62,551 nt of DNA from an uncultured Lachnospiraceae bacterium (GTDB taxonomy: Bacteria > Bacillota > Clostridia > Lachnospirales > Lachnospiraceae): NCBI GenBank assembly GCA_910583895.1, contig CAJTYJ010000019.1, forward strand, positions 1 to 62,551, given 5' to 3'. Shown piece by piece: positions 33,548-42,627 of the stretch; the first letter of the stretch is position 1, and each line of letters starts with the position of its first letter. A program made the translations under genes and the position numbers. The notes under the pieces are model-generated. The model did no database searches and was not told the origin of the DNA. It was given only the letters and a program-made list of their open reading frames with translations.

Positions 33548-35182
33548 ATGAAAAAGAAGGTATTGGGGATCCTGTTGACGCTGGCAGTTACCGTTGCTTT
33601 TGCGGCGGGCTGCGGGGGGCAAAACCCCTCTGAGGTCCAGGAGCAGACTGAGAATACACAAGGAGAAACCGGGGCGGCACAGGAAGAAAAAGATTCCGTG
33701 ATTGTGGCCATGGGAACCACATCGGAACCCGAGTCTGGTTTTGATCCGGCGTATGGCTGGGGGGCCGGAGAGCATGTGCATGAGCCGCTTATACAGAGTA
33801 CTTTGACCGTGACGACCACCGATCTGAAGATCGACTATGATCTGGCTACCGACATGCAGGTCAGCGAGGATGGTATGACCTGGACCGTGAAAATCCGGGA
33901 TGACGTGAAGTTCACAGACGGGGAGGCACTGAGTGCCCAGGATGTGGCGTTTACTTACAATACGGTGAAAGAAAACAGCTCGGTCAACGATTTTACCATG
34001 TTAAAAGAGGCGGTGGCGTTGGATGAGACGACCGTGGAATTCCATATGGAGCGTCCCTATTCGATCTGGCCCTACACCATGGCGATCGTGGGGATTGTGC
34101 CGGAACATGCTTACAGCGCGGCCTACGGGGAGAATCCCATCGGATCCGGACGGTATATCATGAAGCAGTGGGACAAAGGGCAGCAGATCATTTTTGAGGC
34201 GAATCCGGATTATTATGGGGACGCGCCGAAGATGAAGCAGGTGACCATACTTTTTATGGATGAGGATGCCGCCTATGCGGCAGCCATGGCGGGACAGGTG
34301 GATCTGGCGTATACTTCCGCCTCCTATTCGGATCAGACCATTGACGGCTATGCGCTTTTGGCGTATGAGACGGTGGACAACCGGGGATTCAATCTTCCGG
34401 CAGTCTCAGTTTCCACAGACGCACAGGGCAACCAGGTGGGAAATGATTTCACCAGTGACGTGCAGGTCAGAAGAGCCATCAACATCGGCATCGACCGGGA
34501 AGAGATGATCGCCAATGTGCTCAACGGATATGGAACTGCAGCCTACAGCATCTGTGACAAGATGCCCTGGTATAACGAAGAGGCCCGGGTTTCCTATGAT
34601 CCGGAAGGGGCAGCAGAACTCCTTGATCAGGCCGGCTGGACAGTGGGAGCGGACGGCATCCGGGAAAAAGACGGTGTCCAGGCAAAGCTGAATATTCTGT
34701 ATGCATCCGGTGATTCGGTCCGTCAGGCGCTGGCGGCCGATACCCAGAATCAGCTGAAAAAACTGGGGATTGAGGTGACGATCGAAGGGGTCGGCTGGGA
34801 CACGGCCTATACAAGAGCGCTTGGAGAGCCGCTGATGTGGGGCTGGGGTGCCCATACGCCCATGGAGCTTTACAACATCTATCACACGCTGGACAATGGG
34901 ACGGCAGAGTATTCGCCTTATTCCAATGAGACGGTGGACAAGTACATGGATGAGGCACTCAAAGCCACTTCTTTGGAAGAATCCTATGATTTGTGGAAAA
35001 AGGCCCAGTGGGACGGAACCACTGGCGTCATTCAGGAGGGCGACATCCCCTGGATCTGGCTTTGTAATATTGACCATCTGTACTGGGCCAATGAAAATCT
35101 GAAGGTGGCAGAACAGAAACTCCATCCGCACGGGCACGGCTGGTCAATTGTCAACAATGTAGATCAGTGGGAGTGGCAATGA
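33548..35182 (+). CDS. ABC importer substrate-binding lipoprotein, family 5 (nickel/peptide type)
   Basis: This 544-residue lipoprotein has lipobox 'FAAGC' (Cys22), an acidic linker, and the large family 5 binding fold with 'YGWGAGEHVHEPLIQSTL' and 'WTVKIRDDVKFTDGEAL'. Relatives bind oligopeptides or nickel/cobalt chelates. The N-terminal H-x-H ('EHVHEP') is suggestive of metal but not proof. The ATG at 33548 is preferred over GTG 33536, which lies inside the RBS AAAGGTG. The stop overlaps the next gene by 4 bp (ATGA). Confidence 0.88.
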   Translation: MKKKVLGILLTLAVTVAFAAGCGGQNPSEVQEQTENTQGETGAAQEEKDSVIVAMGTTSEPESGFDPAYGWGAGEHVHEPLIQSTLTVTTTDLKIDYDLATDMQVSEDGMTWTVKIRDDVKFTDGEALSAQDVAFTYNTVKENSSVNDFTMLKEAVALDETTVEFHMERPYSIWPYTMAIVGIVPEHAYSAAYGENPIGSGRYIMKQWDKGQQIIFEANPDYYGDAPKMKQVTILFMDEDAAYAAAMAGQVDLAYTSASYSDQTIDGYALLAYETVDNRGFNLPAVSVSTDAQGNQVGNDFTSDVQVRRAINIGIDREEMIANVLNGYGTAAYSICDKMPWYNEEARVSYDPEGAAELLDQAGWTVGADGIREKDGVQAKLNILYASGDSVRQALAADTQNQLKKLGIEVTIEGVGWDTAYTRALGEPLMWGWGAHTPMELYNIYHTLDNGTAEYSPYSNETVDKYMDEALKATSLEESYDLWKKAQWDGTTGVIQEGDIPWIWLCNIDHLYWANENLKVAEQKLHPHGHGWSIVNNVDQWEWQ

Positions 35183-36171
35183 AAGAACATTTGATATTTG
35201 TCGGAAAACATGCAGTGCGGATGCTGCTTCTGCTCTTTTGTGTAAGCGCGGTGGCCTTCACACTGGTGTCTATTTCGCCCATCGATCCTTTGCAGGCCAA
35301 CGTGGGGCAGGCGGCTCTTGGTTCCATGAGCCAGGAGCAGATCGCAAAGCTTCAGGCTTACTGGGGGGTGGGGGAGCCGCCGGTGGAACGGTTTTTCGCC
35401 TGGGCGGGAGATTTTTTCCGGGGAGACATGGGGGTCTCCCTGCTGTACCGTCAGCCGGTTGCAAAAGTGATCGGAGTGAAACTGCACAATTCCCTCTGGC
35501 TGATGGCGATTGCCTGGACCTTGTCCGGACTGGCGGGATTTCTGCTTGGCGTTCTGGCAGGGCTTCGGGAGGGGAGCATCCTGGATAAGATCATCAAGGG
35601 ATATTCTCTTCTGATTGCCAGCACGCCCGCTTTCTGGCTTGCGCTGGTGCTTTTGATGATATTTGCGGTGTGGCTGAAAGTGCTGCCCATCGGACTTAGC
35701 GTGCCCATTGGTGTGGAGGCGGCCGGGGTGACGATCCTGGACCGGATCCGGCATGCCATCCTTCCGGCAGTCACCTTAAGCATCACCGGAATCGCCAACA
35801 TTACCCTGCACACCAGGGAAAAGATGATCGAAATCATGGAAAGCGATTATGTGCTGTTTGCCAGGGCCAGAGGGGAAAGTACCTGGAATATCGTGAAAAA
35901 CCATGCGCTTCGGAATGTACTGCTTCCGGCCGTTACCCTGCAGTTTGCATCCATCAGTGAGATTTTTGGCGGTTCGGTTCTGATAGAACAGGTGTTCTCT
36001 TATCCGGGACTGGGACAGGCGGCGGTGACGGCGGGACTTGGGAGCGATGTTCCGCTGCTTCTGGGCATCACGGTCATCAGTGCCGCCTTTGTCTTCGGCG
36101 GAAACCTGATCGCGAATCTTTTATACGGCGTGATCGATCCCAGGATCAGAAGAGGAGGCGCCAGGGCATGA
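35179..36171 (+). CDS. ABC importer permease (NikB/OppB type)
   Basis: This 330-residue inner-membrane permease has an N-terminal helix, a large outer loop with 'GDFFRGDMGVSLLYRQPV' and five to six C-terminal helices. The ATPase-contact motif reads 'LFARARGESTWNIVKNHALR'. It pairs with the next permease. Start ATGA overlaps the preceding stop, and its own stop overlaps the next start by 4 bp. Confidence 0.9.
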   Translation: MKEHLIFVGKHAVRMLLLLFCVSAVAFTLVSISPIDPLQANVGQAALGSMSQEQIAKLQAYWGVGEPPVERFFAWAGDFFRGDMGVSLLYRQPVAKVIGVKLHNSLWLMAIAWTLSGLAGFLLGVLAGLREGSILDKIIKGYSLLIASTPAFWLALVLLMIFAVWLKVLPIGLSVPIGVEAAGVTILDRIRHAILPAVTLSITGIANITLHTREKMIEIMESDYVLFARARGESTWNIVKNHALRNVLLPAVTLQFASISEIFGGSVLIEQVFSYPGLGQAAVTAGLGSDVPLLLGITVISAAFVFGGNLIANLLYGVIDPRIRRGGARA

Positions 36172-36992
36172 GACGATGGAATGGAAGAATGACGGCGGTT
36201 GTGCTTTTTGCAGCGGCAGTGATCTTTCTGGCGGCGGTGACGGCAGCGGGGTTTGGTTTTTCTGAGGAGGCGCTGGTGACGGACTTTTCCAGAAAAAATC
36301 TGGAGCCAGGAGGCGCTTATCTCTTTGGAACGGACTGGCTGGGCAGGGATATGTTTGTCAGGACACTTACAGGCCTGTCCATGAGTATCCGGATCGGCCT
36401 TTTGTCCGCCGGGGTCAGTTCGGTCCTGGCCATGCTGCTTGGAACCATGGCGGCGGTCATGGGGAAAACCGTGGATTCGGTGATTACCTGGGTGATTGAT
36501 CTGATTATGGGAATACCTCATATTCTGCTTCTGATTCTCATTTCCTATGCCTGCGGCAAGGGGTTTAAAGGGGTGGTGATCGGCGTGGCTCTGACGCACT
36601 GGACTTCCCTGGCCCGGCTGATCCGGGGAGAGGTGCTGCAGTTAAAAGAAGCCTTATATATCCGCATGGCCCAGAAGCTTGGCATGAGCCGATGGAAGAT
36701 TGTGTGGAAACATATGCTGCCTCATCTGTTTCCGCAGTTTCTGGTGGGGCTGATCCTGACGTTTCCTCATGCAATTCTGCACGAGGCAAGTATTACTTTT
36801 CTGGGTTTTGGACTGCCGCCGGAACAGCCCGCCATCGGGATTATTTTGTCGGAGAGTATGCAGTATCTGGCTATGGGCCGCTGGTGGCTGGCGCTTTTTC
36901 CGGGGCTTTTGCTGGTACTGACCGTGATTTTGTTTGATGTGGCAGGGGAAAGCCTGCAGAAGCTTCTGGATCCGGGAAGCGCACATAAGTGA
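36168..36992 (+). CDS. ABC importer permease (NikC/OppC type)
   Basis: This 274-residue permease has the OppC-type motif 'LFGTDWLGRDMFVRTLTG' near residue 45 and the coupling loop 'IRMAQKLGMSRWKIVWKHML'. It ends without an extra domain. Its coding frame overlaps the upstream gene by 4 bp. The ATPase genes follow after 28 bp. Confidence 0.9.
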   Translation: MRRWNGRMTAVVLFAAAVIFLAAVTAAGFGFSEEALVTDFSRKNLEPGGAYLFGTDWLGRDMFVRTLTGLSMSIRIGLLSAGVSSVLAMLLGTMAAVMGKTVDSVITWVIDLIMGIPHILLLILISYACGKGFKGVVIGVALTHWTSLARLIRGEVLQLKEALYIRMAQKLGMSRWKIVWKHMLPHLFPQFLVGLILTFPHAILHEASITFLGFGLPPEQPAIGIILSESMQYLAMGRWWLALFPGLLLVLTVILFDVAGESLQKLLDPGSAHK

Positions 36993-37020
36993 TGATATAG
37001 AACAGGGGGAACAAAACGCA

Positions 37021-38115
37021 ATGAAAGAGAAAAAGGTCATTCTGGATATCCGGGATTTTTCCGTATCGTTTGAACAGTATGAAAAGGGGTTTTCAAAGAC
37101 CGGGCTTCCGGTGATCCGCAATCTGGATGTGACGGTCCATGAGGGGGAGATGGTGGCTGTTGTCGGTTCCAGCGGTTCGGGAAAAAGTCTGCTGGCACAT
37201 GGAATTCTGGGAATCCTTCCCTACAATGCGACCATGGGAGGAGAACTTATGTTCGATGGAGAGCCTCTGACCAGGAAGCGTCAGAAGGCTCTTCGGGGAA
37301 ATGAGATCGTGCTGGTTCCCCAAAGTGTGGCATTTCTCGACCCGCTGATGAAGATCGGACCCCAGATCCGGAAGGGGAAAAAAGACCGGGCTTCCAGAGA
37401 AAAGCTGAATCGCATTTTCCGGGGTTATCACCTGAAAGAAGAGGTACAGAATCTCTATCCCTTTGAGCTGTCCGGAGGAATGAACCGGCGGGTGCTGGTG
37501 TCCACTGCACTGATGGGGAATCCAAAACTGGTCATCGCAGACGAGCCCACGCCGGGACTGCATATGGATATGGTCCGCCGGGTGATGAGCCATTTTCGGG
37601 AGCTGGCGGATCAGGGGGCAGGAGTGCTTTTAATCACCCATGATTTGGAGCAGGCGCTGGAAGTGGCAGACCGGGTGGTGGTATTTTACGCGGGCACAAC
37701 GGTGGAAGATGCGGCGGCCTCTGATTTTGGCTCGGAAGAAACTTTGCGTCACCCCTATTCCAGGGCCCTCTGGCGGGCACTTCCCCAGAATGGTTTTCAG
37801 TTTATTCAGGGGGTACAGCCGTATGTAAAAGATCTGCCCTCAGGATGTCCTTTTGGTCCAAGATGTGAGTTTTGTACAGAATCCTGTAAGGCGGCGGTTC
37901 CTTACCGCCAGGTGCGGGGCGGAAGAGTCCGCTGCGTGATGGCCGGCAGGGAGAAAGGGGCGGAAGAGATGCTGCAGTCTGCAAAGGAGCCGTCCGCCCG
38001 CCTTGCGGCTGCGGGAAAGCACCATACAGGCGCTGCAGAGCGGCGGTGTGCCCCGGAACCGCTGGTTGCCGGTCACGAAGCGGACCACGACAAGAAGATG
38101 AGGAGTGCTGTGTAG
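37021..38115 (+). CDS. ABC importer ATPase (NikD/OppD type) with extra C-terminal tail
   Basis: This 364-residue ATPase has Walker A 'GSSGSGKS', signature 'LSGGMNRRVLV', Walker B 'LVIADEPTPGL' and the four-cysteine region of OppD-type proteins ('CPFGPRCEFCTESC', then 'VRCVM'). After that region, where relatives usually stop, there are about 50 further residues rich in Ala, Lys, His and Glu ('KHHTGAAERRCAPEP', 'GHEADHDKKMRS'). This tail has no recognised domain. The histidines and a cysteine could bind metal (speculative). The ATG at 37021 has a G-rich RBS nine bases upstream; the earlier in-frame ATG at 36934 lies inside the previous gene. Confidence 0.88.
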   Translation: MKEKKVILDIRDFSVSFEQYEKGFSKTGLPVIRNLDVTVHEGEMVAVVGSSGSGKSLLAHGILGILPYNATMGGELMFDGEPLTRKRQKALRGNEIVLVPQSVAFLDPLMKIGPQIRKGKKDRASREKLNRIFRGYHLKEEVQNLYPFELSGGMNRRVLVSTALMGNPKLVIADEPTPGLHMDMVRRVMSHFRELADQGAGVLLITHDLEQALEVADRVVVFYAGTTVEDAAASDFGSEETLRHPYSRALWRALPQNGFQFIQGVQPYVKDLPSGCPFGPRCEFCTESCKAAVPYRQVRGGRVRCVMAGREKGAEEMLQSAKEPSARLAAAGKHHTGAAERRCAPEPLVAGHEADHDKKMRSAV

Positions 38116-38118
38116 GAG

Positions 38119-38733
38119 ATGATACTGGAAGCAAAAAACATATCTTTTCGTTACGGAAAGGATACCAGACAGATTCTGAATGATTTCAGCCTTCAGATCG
38201 AAAGCAGGGAACGGGTGGGAATCGTGGCCAAAAGCGGCTTCGGCAAGACTACGTTTTGCAAAATTCTGGCCGGCTATGAAAAGCCGGATCAGGGGGAGGT
38301 TCTGCTGGACGGAAAACCTCTGTCTGCCTGGGACGGATACTGTCCGGTGCAGATGATCTGGCAGCATCCGGAGCAGGTGGTGAATCCCCGCCTGCGGATG
38401 CGGGAAGTGCTGAAAGAGGGCGACGAAGTGGAGGAGTCCGTCATCCGGGGACTTGGCATCGAAAAGGACTGGCAGAACCGCTTTCCGGCGGAGATCTCCG
38501 GCGGGGAGATGCAGCGTTTCTGCATCGCACGGGCACTGGGAAAGCGGACCAGATTTCTTCTGGCAGATGAGATCAGTACGATGCTGGATCTGATTACGCA
38601 GAGCCAGATCTGGAGTTTTCTGGTGGAAGAAGTAGAAAAAAGAGAGATCGGGCTTCTGGCGGTCAGCCACAGCATGCCGCTTCTTGAGCAGGTGTGCACA
38701 AGGATCTGCTATCTGGAAGAGAAAAAGGACTAA
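38119..38733 (+). CDS. ABC importer ATPase (NikE/OppF type), compact
   Basis: This 204-residue ATPase starts 3 bp after the preceding stop. Walker A is 'AKSGFGKTT' (Ala in place of the first Gly), the signature is 'ISGGEMQRFCIARAL', and Walker B reads 'RFLLADEIST'. It lacks the cysteine-rich C-terminal region of OppF and is much shorter than the roughly 320 residues usual for OppF, but similar in plan to NikE-like subunits. It would complete the ATPase pair with the upstream protein. Confidence 0.87.
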   Translation: MILEAKNISFRYGKDTRQILNDFSLQIESRERVGIVAKSGFGKTTFCKILAGYEKPDQGEVLLDGKPLSAWDGYCPVQMIWQHPEQVVNPRLRMREVLKEGDEVEESVIRGLGIEKDWQNRFPAEISGGEMQRFCIARALGKRTRFLLADEISTMLDLITQSQIWSFLVEEVEKREIGLLAVSHSMPLLEQVCTRICYLEEKKD

Positions 38734-38803
38734 GTCACATCCCGTGAAGGAATGCGCAGTTATGTGGAAAATATGTTTTCATGAAGGATTTGATCGAAGC
38801 GAA

Positions 38804-38834
38804 GCCGCCAGAATTGCCTGGCGGCTGAATTTTT
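38804..38834 (+). terminator. Probable terminator of the nickel/peptide importer operon
   Basis: GCCGCCAG (38804-38811) and CTGGCGGC (38818-38825) form a perfect 8-bp stem. Five T follow after a 4-nt TGAA offset, so it is less than ideal. Confidence 0.65.
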
Positions 38835-38876
38835 GCCCGGAAGAAATGCAGCTATAAGACAGGGATGGTTTGGCTG

Positions 38877-40394
38877 TCAGCGTGCCTTCCGGAATTTTAT
38901 GGTCTTCAGAAAATTCCAGGCGCCGAACAGGAAAAGGAGTACAAAGTATGCGGCGGATACGGTGCCGATGCAAAAGAGCAGATTCAGAATCCCGGAATTC
39001 AGGGCAAAAGGCGAAAAGAGACGTTTTAGCAGATCTACCGCTGCGATGGCCAGGAAAAGTGCGGCCAGGGGTTTCAGGATCAGCACATCCAGGCCCAGGG
39101 TGGGTGTGACGTAAGGAGCCACGGCCCGGATGCCAAGGAGGCATAAAAGGAGCTGGCTGGCTAAAAGTCCCCAAAGGACGCCCTGGATGCCGTAGAGGGG
39201 CACAAAACCCACCACAAACAGGATTCGGACCAGGATGGAGGCCAGCTGGTTGAAAAAGGTGATGCTGGTCTTGCCAAGGCCGTGGAGGATGCTGTTTAGA
39301 TTGCCGGTCAAGTAGAGGACCGGACAGATAAAAGACAAAGTGACAAGAAATTCACCCGCCAGCTGTTCGTGGAACAGGATGGTGCCCAGGCGGTCTCCAA
39401 AATGCAGGAAGATCCCCATACAGAGGATGCCGATGGTCAGTCCGAACTGGATGGTGTACTCGATGGTGGAGGAAATGCTTTTTTTATTGCCTTTTGCCTG
39501 TTCTTCTGAGATGACGGGCAGCAGCATGGCCGATATGGAGGCGGTGACTGCATTGGGGAACATCAGAAAAGACAGCGCCATCCCGGTCAGGATGCCGTAC
39601 ATACTTAAGGCTTCCGCGGTGGTCAGGCCAGATTTCTGCAGGCTTAAAGGGATCAGTACTGCCTCTGCGCTCTGCAGAAGGGTAAGGCTTAACCGGCTGC
39701 CGGTCAGGGGAAGGGCCATCCGCAGGAGGGAACGGCATTTGTCCAGATCATTCAGAGGGCGAATTCGGACTTTCTGCTCGCCGCCGGTGACGGTCAGCAT
39801 GAAAAGGGCGCTGCCGGCCTCTCCCGCAAGCAGGCCGAAGACGGCAAGGGCCGGGGTGATGGTCTCTCCCTGCTGGATCTTGATGCTGCAAAGAAGCCAT
39901 ACGGTTCCGATGCGCAGGATCTGTTCCAGAAGCTGTGCCGCTGCCGGAATTCCGGTTTTTTTCCGGCCCAGATAGGCTCCGGCAAAGCAGGAGTGGACCG
40001 AGGACAGAGGGACGGCTGCCGCCAGGATCCGAAGAAGAGGCTCGCAGCGGTTTTCGTGCAGGAGACGTGCTGCGATAAAGGGTGCCTGGGTCCAGAGAAC
40101 CAGACCGGCCAGGGAAGCGGCCAGGACGGATACAAAGAGGCCGGCGTAGAGCCAGGCGCCTTTTTCTTCTTTTTTGGCAAAGGCGGTAAAGCGGGAGATG
40201 GCAGTCTCCATGCCGGAAGTAGTCAGGGCATGGCAGACGGAAAAAACAGGGAAAATCAGCTGGTAGATTCCCATCCCTTCCGCACCGAGAGCCTGGGCAA
40301 GGAATATCTTATAGAAGAATCCAAGAAAACGGCTGAGAAGCCCGGCGAGGGTGAGAATCAGGGTACCTTTTAAAAATACAGAAAATTGTCTCAT
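38877..40394 (-). CDS. SpoVB-like MOP-superfamily flippase
   Basis: This 505-residue protein has about fourteen helices and the SpoVB/MurJ-type N-terminus 'LKGTLILTLAGLLSRFLGFF' followed by 'ALGAEGMGIYQL'. Relatives move lipid-linked sugars across the membrane; SpoVB acts in spore cortex synthesis in Bacillus. Which lipid-linked cargo is moved here is unknown. The ATG at 40394 is placed where the conserved region begins. No good Shine-Dalgarno precedes it, and the open frame runs on to 40502 with an unlikely sequence. It is divergent from iscR. The 251-bp gap contains the iscR promoter and the palindrome CTGTTAACAG, and no clear promoter for this gene. Confidence 0.83.
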   Translation of the reverse strand: MRQFSVFLKGTLILTLAGLLSRFLGFFYKIFLAQALGAEGMGIYQLIFPVFSVCHALTTSGMETAISRFTAFAKKEEKGAWLYAGLFVSVLAASLAGLVLWTQAPFIAARLLHENRCEPLLRILAAAVPLSSVHSCFAGAYLGRKKTGIPAAAQLLEQILRIGTVWLLCSIKIQQGETITPALAVFGLLAGEAGSALFMLTVTGGEQKVRIRPLNDLDKCRSLLRMALPLTGSRLSLTLLQSAEAVLIPLSLQKSGLTTAEALSMYGILTGMALSFLMFPNAVTASISAMLLPVISEEQAKGNKKSISSTIEYTIQFGLTIGILCMGIFLHFGDRLGTILFHEQLAGEFLVTLSFICPVLYLTGNLNSILHGLGKTSITFFNQLASILVRILFVVGFVPLYGIQGVLWGLLASQLLLCLLGIRAVAPYVTPTLGLDVLILKPLAALFLAIAAVDLLKRLFSPFALNSGILNLLFCIGTVSAAYFVLLFLFGAWNFLKTIKFRKAR

Positions 40395-40567
40395 ATCATG
40401 ATAGGGTTGCTTTTCACAGGGGTGACATCCCGAAGATCTGCTGTTAACAGATATGGTTTCTGGTGTGCGGTCCCACTGTCCAGTAAGATCTGCCCGCAGC
40501 ATGCCTGGGAATGGATCCCTGTGAAGGGTAAGCAGGGTCTTTTTTGAAATATATTCGGGGGGAGTGC

Positions 40568-40596
40568 TTGACAGAACTGTTGTCAGGTGGTATGAT
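40568..40596 (+). promoter_or_regulatory. Sigma-A promoter of the iscR operon
   Basis: TTGACA (40568-40573) and TATGAT (40591-40596) are separated by exactly 17 bp, with TG near the -10. An inverted repeat for the regulator begins 12 bp downstream. Confidence 0.85.
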
Positions 40597-40607
40597 CAAA
40601 AACGAAA

Positions 40608-40626
40608 TCCGAGTAAAATAGTCGGA
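40608..40626. promoter_or_regulatory. Rrf2/IscR-type operator
   Basis: TCCGAGTA-AAA-TAGTCGGA is an inverted repeat with one mismatch per arm, placed at the expected start of the iscR transcript. Autorepression by the regulator encoded just downstream is likely. Confidence 0.65.
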
Positions 40627-40645
40627 ATTTGGACTGGAGGGTGAG

Positions 40646-41110
40646 ATGAAGCTGTCAACAAAGGGCAGATATGGACTCAGGGCCATGGTGGATCTGGTGG
40701 TGCACAGCCGGGAGGAACCGGTGTCCATAGCCAGTATTGCGGCCAGGCAGTGCATATCAGAGCGTTATCTGGAACAGCTGACTGCGAAGCTGAAGCGGGC
40801 GGGTCTTGTGACCAGTGTGCGGGGCGTCAACGGGGGATATATCCCCAGCAGGCCGGCAGAAGAGATCTCGGTGGGGGATGTGCTTCGGGCTTTGGAGGGT
40901 AATCTGGACCCGGTGGACTGTCCGGGACTTGGGCAGGAGAAAGGATGCGACGGGGCGGATGCATGCGTGACCAAGTATGTGTGGAAGCGGATCAACGACA
41001 GCATCAACCGGACTGTGGATGAGATCCGGATCAGCGACCTGGTGGAAGAGAGCCAGAAAGTGGAAAAGAGAAACAAGGTCCCGGGATCTTGTTGTGAGAA
41101 GAAGGAGTGA
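40646..41110 (+). CDS. iscR: Rrf2 family regulator (IscR-like)
   Basis: This 154-residue winged-helix protein has the Rrf2 N-terminus 'MKLSTKGRYGLRAMVDL' and wing 'LVTSVRGVNGGY'. Cysteines in 'DPVDCPGLGQEKGCDGADAC' (three within 15 residues) match the [2Fe-2S]-ligand region of IscR. It likely senses iron-sulfur cluster status and controls the downstream nifS-nifU genes. An operator-like repeat lies in its own promoter region. The RBS GGAGGG is upstream. The next gene begins 7 bp after its stop. Confidence 0.92.
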   Translation: MKLSTKGRYGLRAMVDLVVHSREEPVSIASIAARQCISERYLEQLTAKLKRAGLVTSVRGVNGGYIPSRPAEEISVGDVLRALEGNLDPVDCPGLGQEKGCDGADACVTKYVWKRINDSINRTVDEIRISDLVEESQKVEKRNKVPGSCCEKKE

Positions 41111-41117
41111 TTCATAT

Positions 41118-42305
41118 ATGGCAGAGGAAAAGAGACTGATCTACCTGGACAATGCGGCGACGACGAAGACCGCAGAGGAGGTAGTGGAAGCCATGCTTCC
41201 ATATTTTACTGAACATTACGGGAATCCGTCCAGTGTCTATCGGTTTTCCCAAAAGAACAAGGAGGCCATCACGAAGGCCAGGGAGACCATCGCCGAAGCG
41301 CTTGGAGCGAAGACGGAGGAGATTTATTTTACGGCGGGCGGAACAGAGTCGGACAACTGGGCACTGAAAGCGGCAGCAGAGGCTTACAAGGACAAGGGAA
41401 ATCACATCATTACCACGAAGATTGAGCATCACGCGATTCTTCATACGGGGCAGTGGCTGGAAAAGCAGGGGTGTGAGGTGACGTATCTGGATGTGGACGA
41501 GAACGGAACCGTGAAGCTGGAAGAGCTGAAAAAAGCGATCCGTCCGACGACGATCCTGATCAGCGTCATGTTTGCCAACAACGAGATCGGGACGATACAG
41601 CCCATCAGGGAGATCGGGCAGATTGCAAGGGAGCACGGCATCTTGTTCCATACGGACGCAGTGCAGGCTTTTGGACAGCTTCCGATGAATGTGGATGAGC
41701 TGAACATTGACATGCTAAGCGCCAGTGCCCATAAGCTCAACGGGCCCAAAGGCATCGGATTTCTCTATATCCGCAAAGGGGTGAAGATCCGCAATTTCAT
41801 TCACGGGGGAGCCCAGGAACGCAAGCGCCGGGCGGGAACGGAGAATGTGCCGGGGATTATCGGATTTGCGGCGGCGGTGAAACGGGCCATGAGAACCATG
41901 GAAGCGCGGACGGCGAAAGAGCGTGAACTTCGGGAATATCTGATCGGGCGGGTGCTTTTGGAGGTTCCGTATACCAGATTAAACGGACACCGGACCAACC
42001 GGCTTCCCAACAACGCAAACTTTAGTTTTCAGTTTATCGAAGGGGAATCTCTTTTGATTATGCTGGATACGGACGGCATCTGCGGTTCCAGCGGGTCTGC
42101 CTGTACGTCGGGATCTCTGGATCCGTCTCATGTGCTTTTGGCCATCGGGCTGCCCCATGAGATCGCTCATGGATCCCTTCGGCTGACTTTGAGCGAGGAG
42201 ACGACGAAGGAAGAGCTGGATTATGTGGTGGAGTCCATCAAGAAGATTGTGGAGCGTCTTAGAAGCATGTCGCCGCTGTATGAGGACTTTATGCGAAGAC
42301 AGTGA
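41118..42305 (+). CDS. nifS: Cysteine desulfurase (NifS/IscS)
   Basis: This 395-residue PLP enzyme takes sulfur from cysteine for iron-sulfur clusters and tRNA thiolation. Lys206 in 'SASAHKLNGPKG' holds PLP; Cys329 in 'SGSACTSGS' is the persulfide carrier. The active-site loop is of the group I type. It shares an operon with the regulator, scaffold and MnmA, which fits sulfur delivery to both nifU and the tRNA enzyme. The ATG at 41118 follows AAGGAG. Confidence 0.95.
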   Translation: MAEEKRLIYLDNAATTKTAEEVVEAMLPYFTEHYGNPSSVYRFSQKNKEAITKARETIAEALGAKTEEIYFTAGGTESDNWALKAAAEAYKDKGNHIITTKIEHHAILHTGQWLEKQGCEVTYLDVDENGTVKLEELKKAIRPTTILISVMFANNEIGTIQPIREIGQIAREHGILFHTDAVQAFGQLPMNVDELNIDMLSASAHKLNGPKGIGFLYIRKGVKIRNFIHGGAQERKRRAGTENVPGIIGFAAAVKRAMRTMEARTAKERELREYLIGRVLLEVPYTRLNGHRTNRLPNNANFSFQFIEGESLLIMLDTDGICGSSGSACTSGSLDPSHVLLAIGLPHEIAHGSLRLTLSEETTKEELDYVVESIKKIVERLRSMSPLYEDFMRRQ

Positions 42306-42445
42306 GCAAAAAAGAGCCCTGTCTTGGGAGGGCGGGAAAGGGATGGCTGTCTGAATTTCCATCAGACTGCGTGGTCGGCGGTCAACACTGCCGCCGCATC
42401 GCCTCCCTCCGCCGCCTTGCAGACTGAAAATTCATTCTGCGTCAT

Positions 42446-42474
42446 TTGGCTGAAAGCAAATAGGTCAGTACACT
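42446..42474 (+). promoter_or_regulatory. Possible internal promoter in the nifS-nifU gap
   Basis: TTGGCT (42446-42451) and TACACT (42469-42474) are 17 bp apart. The 322-bp gap 42306-42627 is unusually long for this operon and contains no convincing gene. It has GC-rich self-complementary stretches near 42370-42420 and a CAGACTG direct repeat, function unknown. Confidence 0.35.
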
Positions 42475-42627
42475 AGAAAAAGCTGTACCATTTTCATCTG
42501 AAAGAGTGCGAAACAAGGGATGAAAAAAGTGAAGCGCAGAAAACGGCAGGGCTGACAGCCGGGACAAAACAGGATATAAGTGATCGTTAAGAAGTTTACA
42601 AAATTTGACAGAAAAGAGGAACATGTG

